NCBI GenBank assembly: GCA_973895155.1
Contig: OZ316893.1
Span: forward strand, 1,116,001 to 1,180,000
Source: Marsupella aquatica
Lineage: Eukaryota > Marchantiophyta
DNA length: 64,000 nucleotides
Direction: 5' to 3'
Part shown: in pieces, positions 19,836 through 30,300 of the stretch
Layout: each line of letters starts with the position of its first letter
How positions within the stretch are numbered: position 1 is the first letter of the stretch
Program-made: the position numbers and the translations under genes
The notes under the pieces: model-generated
Database searches by the model: none
Seen by the model: the letters and a program-made list of their open reading frames with translations, nothing else
Told to the model about the DNA's origin: nothing

Positions 19836-20728
19836 TTAAAACTTAATGTCTGGGGTCCAAGTGCCTTGTACGCTAGGCCTAAATGTCACATGCCTGGTAC
19901 TCAGCTTCACCACCTTACGGCCTGTAGAATTTCGAAGGCGCATGGCCTGCTGAAGTATCTCATCAACGTTTTTATTCTTGATGTCCACCACTCTTTCATT
20001 CTTATTTGCTGCACAGAAAGTATCATTGTCACAATTCCTCACATCCACCACCACCCCTTCAGCCTCACAGAACCCTCAAAAGACACTAGTGTCTACCCTA
20101 CTAAACTAAGAGAACTCTCCAAGGCAGATGTAGGACTGACCTATCTAGACAAGATTGAAATCCAGAAGCCAAAAACACTGCATACCACAAAATATCTCAT
20201 CTGCTAAATCAATGCCTTACCAAAATATCCTTTGAAATGCGGATGATGGCCTCGGAGGAGCTCCGTTACAACTTCCAATTGAGGGTTGTCGCTCTTGAAC
20301 TTCGGCAGCGAAATGTCCACAAACTCTCTGCGGACACGAACACGCGACCCAGATTTAGGGTTCATATTCCAACTTACAGACGAGAGAGATTGCCAAACGA
20401 CTCCTCGATCGTATACCTTCACGAGAGAGTGATGCACATCTCCACATTTGCCGAATGAACTCACACCGAAATCCGGACACCAAACATCACTAAGAGAATT
20501 TATGTGCAGGCCACCCATGAGACGAAAATACGAGTTGCTCACGCTCAAAGGCGAAAGAAACGCTGGATAAGCGAAGGATCAATAATGGGTCAGATCAATA
20601 ATAAACTTGGGAAAAAGAGGGGGCATTGGCATAGAGATCCGATCGAACCTGGCACCGCGGCTGCTCCCAGAGTAATCGCACAAGTAGAGCACGAGTTTTT
20701 TCAATTGCCAGACTCCCCTGATCGCCAT
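19836..20728 (-). CDS. mitochondrial ribosomal protein L43 (L51/S25/CI-B8 domain), 3 exons
   Basis: Component of the large subunit of mitochondrial ribosomes. The reading frame is recovered only by splicing on the minus strand: exon 1 20728-20649, exon 2 20327-20221, exon 3 20008-19836, total 360 nt or 119 residues plus stop, the usual plant size. Introns begin GT and end AG (donors AG|GTTCGA and G|GTAAGG, acceptors CCGCAG and GTGCAG), and phases agree (2, then 1). The protein begins MAIRGVWQLKKLV, then CDYSGSSRG. Exon 2 holds the core with FKSDNPQLEVVTELLRG and HHPHFKGYF. Exon 3 has NKNERVVDIKN, LRNSTGRKVVKL, TRHVT and PSVQGTW near the C-terminus. These match plant L43 proteins as I remember them, residue by residue across both junctions. 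A transit peptide is not visible, as is usual for this small protein. Transcript data would confirm it. Confidence 0.9.
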
Positions 20729-20985
20729 CTCCACGCCTCCCCAAGGTTCTCTATTTCTACCAGCATTTGATTGACAGATCAACTTCTCAACAGGCTCAAG
20801 ATCACCCCAACCCAACAATCCTGGTCCCAATTCACCATATCAGACAATCCAATCACGCGAGCTGAACCTTGAAATCTAACATGACAGGGAAACCCTAAAC
20901 TCCCACGCTTTGATAACAGAGCAATTTGCCATTAGTTAGAAACCAGGGTACAGGTATCAGTGTCTAAGTGCACGTGTCTAAGTGC
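20729..20985. promoter_or_regulatory. 5' flank of the L43 gene
   Basis: Upstream of the minus-strand ATG at 20728. I see no clear TATA box; a CT/GA-poor, ordinary sequence. Promoter assignment rests only on position. Confidence 0.3.
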
Positions 20986-21632
20986 AGGCTCCTGGGAAGC
21001 CACCCCAAACCTGCCCTTATCCAGTTATGCTAGGGTATCATTTATGTCATCAGTGCAAGGGGATCATTTATGCATTTCTTCATATGTGCATTTTCCCCAT
21101 ATGTGCATGTTGTTAGGGTTATGCTAGGGTATCATTTATGTCATCAGTGCAAGGGAATCATTTATGCATTTCTTCATATGTGCATTTTCCCTATATGCGC
21201 ATGTTGTTAGGGTTAACTCTAGTTTGGGTTCACTCCTAGTTAGTGAGGCTAAACTGTCATTAGGGTGTTAATGGTGATTAGTTGCGATTCTTGCATCTAG
21301 CATATAAAGGGGCTAGGGATAGCTCTCTTCTTGGATACTCATGTTCATTGCTGAGAGAACTAGTAAGATGCGTTGGGAGGAGAGCTTGTATAAGAAATAT
21401 TTGTGTGGCCATGGTGACCAAAGTTTAGTAAAGGGTTTGTTGTTCTCGTGTATGTAGCCTTTAGTGGAGGTCAACCACATATCTAGTGATGTTGCTTTGT
21501 GCATGCTTGCTAGTTGTGCTCATGGTTTTGTTATGCAGGCTCCTTGGAAGCCACCCCAAACCTGGACTTCTCCAGGTTATGCAAGGGTATCATTTATGTC
21601 ATCAGGGCACGGGTATCATTTATGCATTTATC
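20986..21632 (+). repeat. 94-bp tandem pair plus a further diverged copy
   Basis: A 94-bp unit starting ATGCTAGGGTATCATTTATG occurs at 21027-21120 and 21121-21214, nearly identical. A longer segment that includes part of it, starting 'ggctcct.ggaagccaccccaaacc', occurs at 20986-21075 and again at 21539-21632. The direct repeats about 550 bp apart could bound a small decayed element, but no LTR ends or internal domains are visible. Confidence 0.75.
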
Positions 21633-22530
21633 CATATGTGCAGGTTGCACTTTCCAATAAGTGGCATGTGAAATTGCTTATGCACTTTCTGCAAGTGTTG
21701 TCAGGTCATATGCATCGGACTCCTCATACCGATAATCCTGTAGTGCATAATTCAATTGGATAAGTGCATGAAACTAGCATGTGTAGTTGCCCCCTGCACT
21801 TATCAATAAATGCTTCTAACATGTGTTGGCCTAATTGATAATGCATGTGCACTCTTATAGGCAGAAATGCATTTATGTATTGTAGTTTAGTGATGTCAAC
21901 CTGCACTTACAGATGGTGCATTTTTGTTGCATTTACAAAGAAAAAACACTGTAATGTTAGGGGACTACACAACCAACCTGCAGTTACCCACGGAATGCAC
22001 TTATACATGGTGCACTTATGCACTGTAGACTGTACAATTAACTCTCTCAAAGGGCACACTCTCAGGGAAGATGGATGCCTCATGCACTAAACCAGGTGTT
22101 CCATTCTTTGATAGCACACACGCCCTAATAAGTGCACTTATTGATAAGTGCACTTGATTAACATTGTTTTGTTAAAGGTGTAATGGGGTCCGTCAATGCG
22201 CAGCCTTTTAACTGTATCCCTGCCCTATTTCTGTGCCCAAACTCACTTAGTGCATTTTTAACTCTACTAAGAATGGGCATGCACTTACTGATAAATGCAA
22301 ACTTATGAGATTGTGCATTTACCAGTAAGTGCATATAGACACTTATTGAGGGTAAGTGCTTGTCAAGTTGTCATTTAGCAAAATGATTCAAGACTTGTGT
22401 GGCCTCAGAAAAGATGCATGAAAAGTGCTTATTTTGAGTGAAATAAAAGGGACGGACAGGATTCCTTGCACTTAACCAGGTAATGCACTTATGAAGTGTG
22501 CACTTATACAGAGCGGACTGTAAACTCTGG
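21633..22530. repeat. region enriched in TGCACTTAT / ATAAGTGCA words
   Basis: The word TGCACTTA(T/C) or its inverse occurs at least ten times, for example near 21796, 21902, 21997, 22009, 22133, 22145, 22278, 22325, 22486 and 22498, on both strands. It is often paired with TGATAA to form short palindromes such as GTGCACTTATTGATAAGTGC at 22133. There is no coding potential. More copies continue sparsely at 23470-23610. Confidence 0.55.
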
Positions 22531-23049
22531 AGCGGCAGCAAGTTTATCCTTTCTTGCAGTGGCAAATGTACAGTGTGTGAAGGGGAAATCCAAGAACACT
22601 CCTTATTTAATTTTACTAGATTAATTTTCAATAGTCATATGACCCTAGATCTAAGGATAACAGTCAGATTCTGTTTTCCTAGCCGTCGATTGTGTTGATT
22701 TTACGATCTTTGCAGTCCATTTTGTAATGCCTCTAGAAATCTTATCCATCCATGTTAGAAGGCAATCTAGGGTGCAAAAGAAAGATTTCAATGAGATCTA
22801 CGACTGTGTATTTTTATTTTGAGAATAAGTAAATAGTTTTGAGTATAAAATTCAATGAACTTTCAAGATTCCAGCCATTCCTCCTCCCTGATCCTGGGTT
22901 TCTATGTGCTCTTCCCAACATTAATGGCCGTACAATACGAGAGGTCCTTACATACCGGGAGTTGCGGTTTAACAAGGAAGTTATCAAGTTAGTTATTAGT
23001 CATTATTTATTATATGAGAAATACTTTTTAGAAATCTTTGTTCTTAATT
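22531..23049. other. intergenic, nothing secure
   Basis: The frame at 22839-23054 resembles a short coding relic but has no domain I recognise. It directly precedes a copy of dispersed repeat A. Confidence 0.3.
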
Positions 23050-23330
23050 TTTAAAATTGGAAATGTAACTAAAACGGTTACATAGTGACAATTTTAGCCG
23101 TCTTGCTCTTTGCATTTCCAATGTTTTTACTTTTCTTTTTACGGCACGGCATCCCAAAATTTACACCCAAATTGACACAAACACAAATGAAAACTATAAG
23201 TTTGATTCACAAAACCGACGAGTCTTGTTTGTTGCGGTTATTGTTGACGTGGCACGCTGTGGTGCCAGGAATTTTGGAAGTGACCTCTAGTGGGGTCCAT
23301 AACAATACATTCATGAAATTTTGCACTGGG
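23050..23330 (+). repeat. dispersed repeat family A, copy 2
   Basis: Homologous in order to 14700-14970; see that entry for the shared blocks. GACCTCTAGTGGGGTCC near 23281 is the clearest shared word. Confidence 0.55.
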
Positions 23331-23632
23331 AAGAAATTAAACTCATTGGTTCATCTTATTAAAAAATATTGTTATTTATGAAAGATGATTGCACTAATCA
23401 ATGCAGGGATTACAATTTAAATCATGTCATGTTTTTGTGAGACTCTTATTGTGAGAATTTCACTTAGGAAGGTTGCACTTATAAAGGTTCTATGTATTAA
23501 TGTTTTTGCCAGACAAATATTCTTGCACTTATGACTGTTGCACTTGTTGAGGTCTCCAGTGTATTGGATGGAAAGGTGGGTTAGAGTTTACTTGGGATGG
23601 TTGCACTTGTCAAAGTCACTATACTGAACATT

Positions 23633-23799
23633 AGGGTGTCTCAAACCTGTAGAGCAGTCAAAAACCTCTAGCCCGAAAGTACCAGTTTAAGTATTCAATC
23701 ATGAGTGTGCAGACAAGCTTTTTTGTGTCCGCCACTTTTGCTTTGGGAAAACTACCTTGAACATGGCTGGAGGCAAAACTCACAAGTTTGAGACACCCT
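23633..23799. mobile_element. short MITE, 14-bp terminal inverted repeats
   Basis: AGGGTGTCTCAAAC at 23633-23646 is inverted as GTTTGAGACACCCT at 23786-23799. The 167-bp element has no coding capacity. Flanking triplets are ATT and AAA, so no intact target duplication is visible. The termini belong to the same group as 3185-3437. Confidence 0.65.
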
Positions 23800-24899
23800 A
23801 AATGGAAAGGTTGGTTCACAATCAATATCCATTTGCAAGCAAAAGTGACTCTTCATGACTCTACGCCAGTAGAGACAGCATACTTAGGCCATAATAACAT
23901 CCCCGACTACCCATTCCTTGAACATGAATAGTGGAGCGGACAATAAAAGTGTCAACAAAGTATATTTCCTATTCACATTCTTTGAAGGTTAATAAAATGA
24001 TAAGAAAATCCATCATGCATGTCATCATTTCATTGATCATATAGAACATACCATCTTCCTTTCTATGCACATATATTATGGTGAGACCCTAGAGCCCATT
24101 TTTAAATATAAATAGAAATCATGACAAAAAGCATGATTATCATTGGATATAAAACATAACCATGAGTTTTTCATTCACATGGTGTACCATCCCGTTAGTG
24201 TCTAGAGTCTTCACTCTAGAAACCTAGGCCCCAACTCTTGCTTGTGGCCCCAACTCTTGCTTGTGATTTGGGCTTTATAAATAAGATTTCATAACATAAA
24301 ATTTTAGTTAAGGTCGTCAGGATGGTATCTTGCTTTTTGGGGCTGCCACGTTAGCACAAAAGACTTTGATTATATCTCATTAAAAATAACCTTATATTTA
24401 TCGATCTGTGATCTGACTGCTTTTTGTCCTGAGGTAGATGCGTATGCGGAATGTTTGGGACAGCAATTGCAAATCAAAATCCAAGTAAACTGAGTCTTGT
24501 AATAAAAAATGAAAATATTCAAAAAACTTTGATATGTCAGTGTTTCTTACTTTAACGAACAGATAAAAACTTGGGCTAATAATCCCTTGATGAGATAAAC
24601 AGTCTCCCATATATACACAGCCCATATATACACAGCCTCCCTGGCCTCCCCGCATAGGGGGTCGATCATATATATATGGTGGCCTTTATATCCAAAGGAT
24701 AGCCCTGGTCCTTAACCGTATACATTTAGACTATGCCCGAGAATAGTGACAAACAACGAACCCCGGAACATGAGCCCTTGTTGTGCTCCGTCGCCGTCGG
24801 TATCGTTAGCAGTAATGATAGAGATTACCGGTAAAAAATAATGCGCTTTTTGTGTCGGTCGTCGACACGTCCTCCTGGCGCGCACCATGGTGACTGATT
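23800..24899. other. intergenic, nothing recognised
   Basis: AT-rich sequence. Tiny duplications only (GGCCCCAACTCTTGCTTGTG near 24225 and 24245; CCCATATATACACAGCC near 24606 and 24621). No gene. Confidence 0.4.
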
Positions 24900-27358
24900 A
24901 CTACTGCACAGTACTGTAGTGGTGCGGTTTACTGTGGTTGGCACTTGGCAAGCGCTGTGGGCGCAGAATCCCAGACCGATTCGAATAACGAGCGTTTGAT
25001 GCCAATCTGGCTGAGTGGCTGCGCTGTGAGCTATGTCGTCGGGTGATGAGTCCTCTCGTTGCTTCCGAGAAATGGCGCTTCAACATTGAGGCCGCTTTTC
25101 AGCGGGATGATTGTTATTATTGCCACGAGCCAACATCTGGTGCCGGAGGCGCTGTTTCGTCAGGGTTTTTTTTTTCTTCCCCTCCCCTCTCCATTCTCCC
25201 TCTCCCCTCGAAAGCAAATTCGCATGCTCAATGGGCTTCCGTCAGCTTTTCTGCGTCGAACGAATCCCTTACATGTTCGTCGCCTTTGGTAGTTGGACGA
25301 CTTCGGAAAGAAATGGATCTCGAAAAGGAAGAGTGATTGATGTGGTGGTTGGCAAGCCAAAAGGGATCGGTCGATTTTGTCGTCCTGTGTGAGCTGCCCT
25401 CTCTCTCTCTCTCTCGCTTAATTTAATCGAGGGAAATTTTTCTATGCAAAAGAAATCGGTCATCGAGCTACCTGCAAAATGTGTGCCGCTTCTCTTAAAA
25501 GTAATTAATTCAAATCTTGCATGACTAAACAAGAGAGATCCGTCGGAGGCAACAGATCGATTCGAAAGCTGCGATTGACGCTTCTGGCGGGTCTTTCGTT
25601 GGGACCAAAGAGCGGCACGTCCACGGCGAGTTTTCCCCTCGGATGTTACCTCGAACGAATCCTTTGTTCGTCGTGATTGTGGTTCAGTTCGATGGACGAC
25701 TACTTTGTTAGCGAAAAGTCTCTCCAGAAGAAAGGGGAAAAGCGCTCTACGAGTCTACGTCTATTGCATTGCACAAGGGCTACTCCCTTCAAGGCAGGGG
25801 TAGGGCGGGGGGCCCACGCGCAGAGAGAGGACTTTTGCTCCACCGTGCGAGCACCCTGCTAACTGTTGCCATCGGCTGGGACGGAGTGAAGGCGGGGAAT
25901 TGAACGACAGGGCGCCGGGGGCGGACCGACGGAGGCTCGCTCTAATTAATTAAGTCTCCACTTTTAGTACACTGTACTCAGCGAATGGTGGCGATCTGTC
26001 AACTGCGTGACTACCAGCTGAGGAGCAGAACTTCACGGGCAATGAAAAGAGCTCTGGGCGTTTCTTGAAACCATACGGGGTGGACCGGTGGAGGGCCCGA
26101 TTCCACATCTCTTTCCGAATTTCGGTCTGCCTCCGGTGCTCGGACAGCGCACCAGACTGACGACGGCTTGCCCCAGGCCTGCCTTGTAGAGAGTATTGAA
26201 AGAGAGAGGCTCTTCACCTCCCTGTGATATAATTATTATGGTGTGGCGTAGGAGCCACAACGCCTGGATCTCTCTCGTTGCGATCTGTTTAGGACTGTAG
26301 CGCGCTTACCAGGAATTGTCGTCTTGCTGGTGAAAGTGTTCGCGTTGGGGAGGGATTCGTTGGTTCGTCTCGTCAGCTCGTCTCGTCAGCCTGGTCTCGT
26401 CTTCAGTTAGGCCACCGCCAATCCAAGTAGCCCAGGGCCGCATTTGGAAGTGGTGTCTGCTGGTCCTGTTCGTTTGTCCGCGACTGCCGAGGAGGAGAGT
26501 TACAGTAGCAGGAGGCACAAACTGGAAGCAGGAAAGGCAGGGGAGAAAGGGAAGAAAGGCGTTTGGAGTGTGGATTGTGGTTACCGTGTGCTTGCAAGGT
26601 TGGCAGGTGGAAGGTAGCTGAGGCCTAGCTATGAGTACAGAGTATTGAGTAACAAGACGGACGTCAATTTGGTGATTTCGCTCTGGATGCTTGGGACGAC
26701 GAAGAGGTCGAGGCTTCCGTGGTGATGGCGGCTTAGGTGCTCAAACTCCAAAGCTATAGCGATGTTGCTGCGCCGTTTCGACTTCGTCAATCAATCGGGA
26801 GGGAAAAGCATACGAAGTGAAGAATTGACCAATTCTCACATGGAATTGATCTTACTTGATGGCCCGAATTCTGGAGCTGCTAGGCTATGCTCCCTAGATT
26901 AGGATTTCTCACTAGATGAGGATTTTGTAAAGGAGCGAGTAGCAGTCAGTCTGCGTGTAAATAACATGGTCTTCGGGAGGCTACTAGAGCTGCCGAAGTC
27001 GAACTGGATCGATGTTCTCGCAAATCGCCGAGCCACTGCACTGTTGCGGCGTCGTTGCCGCTCGAAAGTCTCTTGCAAATTGGGTGCGACTGCGTCGTCT
27101 CCTTCCGTGCGGAGCACTGACTAAATCTAGTGACTGAATCTGGACACGCTCCAGCAGTTCACGCTCTTCGATCTGTCTCTAGAGCAATACCCGGGCGGCC
27201 ATCTCTCGATCTCAGCAGCATTTTGTCTGGGTCACTGTTCACCAAGGGACGCTCCCTCATCGATTGATTGTGCTTCGGGAATCTCGTGAACCTTACTTCT
27301 CTCAATTAGATTTCTAATATTGCAACTTTCCCATAACAACAGCGGTCACCGATAAGAG
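24900..27358 (+). promoter_or_regulatory. 5' flank and probable leader of the ORP gene
   Basis: GC content rises here relative to the left. There are long pyrimidine tracts (25160-25210, and CT repeats at 25396-25416) of the kind often found in plant promoters and leaders. No open frame carries a domain. A start site and any 5' UTR intron cannot be placed from sequence, and I found no convincing TATA box. Confidence 0.4.
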
Positions 27359-30300
27359 ATGCCAGGGAATGGGCAGCACCGGCGGCGACAACAAAGGCGT
27401 CTGGAAGGTGTGCAGGGGGGGAATCGGCGCATTTATGATCCTCGTCGCTGGCATAAGAAATCGCATACCCATGGCAACAAGAATCCTGGCAATTGGGGAC
27501 AGCCACCAGCAGGATGGATGTTGGTGTGGGCAGGACGGTTCAAGCGCTGGCGGCGTCGGTGGTTTGTGGCGCATCCACCTGGTCTCCTTCTGCACTACAA
27601 GAACGGGGATCAAATTGGTCGACCCGGTTGCATCAGCTTGCTTGTAACGATCTCACCATTTAGCATTTTTTACCCTCATTTGACTAGGCGAAGGTTCAGT
27701 ACACGTTTTGGCGGGGGAAACCATGTTGCAGATTGTTCTGAATTGTCGCATTGGCGTATGTCGATCATCGCATCTATCTGGAATATGTTATCAATGGATC
27801 GCTGACATGATTGACTGCAGGGAGCGACTGCGTCTCCCACTCCTGGCAAGGAAAGGCAAATGAAGATTATACGAGGCTCTATGGTGTACTATCTGCGTAC
27901 AATCAATAAGGATTATCGGCAGGTGTTTCCTACTGCTCATTCTCGATAAAATCATGATTTGTGTGCTAATAGATTTAAAAAATAGTAAGGGAAACTGGAA
28001 AATATCTGTACCTTTTTAGTAGCGGCCATGGCATCGTAATCCTCCGTCCCGGTTTAAGGAATTTAGTAGTATAACCTCCCAGGTCCACTTCCTCAGAGGG
28101 CAACTTAGATTAGCCAGACGATATCTGCTATCTGGTTCATCTCGGTACATTTTAGTTTTTCCCTTGATAGCTGTCTGGTTTCCTGGGATAAGAACTTAAA
28201 TCATATAAGTTATGTATACGCTATTTGTACTAAACCCGATTGGATCTTGCTGGATGACTGGTGCAGCCATGGCTAGATGCCATCCAAGAGTCTATGCGGA
28301 TCTACAACAAGTCGGTTCAGAAGGCAGCTGTTGGAGCAATGCCTGGACGATCTTTGTTGCCTCAGCAGTCTGTACCACAGGTATCGATATGGGAGCAGTG
28401 GGGAATCGAATGGTCAACTAGGCGAAAGCATTCAGTAAATTTGAATGTCGTCTCAGGGTTTTCGTTACAGTGTCGCAAGAGCAGTTCTGCCTTGGATCTC
28501 TGATTTATTGTAGCTTCGACTAAGGCAATCAATTCGTGTGCAAAGTAGAGGGTCTTTGTAGCTTATGGATATATATTTGAGCTGCGACTTCTTTCTACAC
28601 ACGTGCAGAATGTCAAAGAAGAATGGGAAGCTCAGGAGAGGGAACTCAATAGAAGGCTAGCAGAGCGGATGCAAGATCTGGAGCCTTCCAGTCAGGGTAA
28701 GATTGCTTGTCCTGATGTTGCTGTATATGGAGGTTGTGCCAAATGATGCTGAACATAATCTGGGATCTCTGTACTTGACATACTGGCAAGTTTACAGACA
28801 AATTGTTGGACGGAATGAATCCTCAAAGGTTATACGTATGATATTGTTGAGGGACATATTTGTAAGTGCGAGTGCAAGATTTTATTCAAGTTCAAGGATT
28901 AGGGACAATGTTTGGAAATGATTGCTGGGTTCTAGAAGGGAAGCTTACAATTTTTTTCAACTGAAGTTTAAATCTGAAAGATTGTTGATTTGCGGCGACT
29001 CAGATATGCATTTGCTGGTCCTTCACCTATGGCCTGTCTGTGAATGTTTTTTGCAGCTTTTCTGCAACAATTACAGGAGCTGCAGCAATCACTTTCAGTG
29101 ATCTCCGGAGCATTGGGCTTCACTGAAAAAGCCGAACCGAGATTTCCATCCACCAGTGCCGGGGAAGCCGATAGGCAGGACGTAAAGGATAATACATTGA
29201 CTAGCGCCGAAAAAGTTGATGGAAGTTCGTTTCGCAGGTCACCCGCAGTCTCGGGGGACGAGGCACATCAGCAGTTATCTCCATCAGATATAGGTGGGAA
29301 TGATTTTTCACAGAATGGGAAACACTTTATAACTTCTTCTATTTCATTGCCTGATTTTTCATTCCATCGCACTCAACGCTCCATATTCAAGTGGAAAAGC
29401 GATGGTGAAAGTAAACAGGGTAAAAAAAGGTCTTCAAAATCTGCTCCATCAGCTTCCCTTTTAGCGGAAAAATCCTTGTCTAGATCAAAGAGGCGAAGCT
29501 TTTCTTTTAATTTGGATGACTCGCTTAGGAATTCAGACTACTATTTTCTTCGGGAAGGGAGCTGTATAGGTGGAGAATGTTTCAAGTGGAAAAGGAAGAC
29601 TTCATCCACTGGGATTCTAGAAATAGAACAACTGATAAACACTGAAGTTGCGAGTCGGACTCACAGCAATGGGGTGAGGAGTCCGCTTGTAGGTGAGAAG
29701 GAGAACGTTGAAGAGGTCGAGTCTCACACCGTCCCACCCCAGGAGTTAGGAGAAACTGCTGATGGGTCAATTGAAGGAGAAATTGCCCCGCAGCACAAGG
29801 ATGCCAAGAATTGGGAGTCCAGAGCTGCTGTAGAGGGGTCTGAAGTACAATTTGGGACGGATGAAGTTGGTGAATCAGAGAAGCCGGGTTCAAGCACTAC
29901 CTCTACCTTGAGTTTATCCACTGAGAAGTCTGGGCCAGTTATAAAGGGACCCCTTCATGCAGCTTGGCATAGGATGCATGAAGCCTTTGCAGAGGTAATA
30001 GTCGGATCTTGCATTATTGTAATTTTTCTTTCATCGAGGTCTTAAGACCAGAGACCCTTGTTTATCGCAAAATTGGTATATCTGTTTTATGCCATTTTAA
30101 AGATTTGTTGTAGGCCTCGTAGATATTCTTCGAGGCTTGCAACACATCAAGTAGCAAAGTTGGAATCCTCTTAATGGACTGTAATTTATAGTCCATTAAG
30201 AGGACTAGAACTTTGCTAGTTGCCAATCTGGCGATTATGCTGACTTGGTTTCCATTTAGGGTTAAGGTGTGTGATGAATCTTATGATCTGGTGTGGTTGT

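Noticed and set aside
20986-21632. LTR retrotransposon bounded by the direct repeats
   Set aside because: No TG...CA ends, primer-binding site, polypurine tract or coding remnant between the copies.
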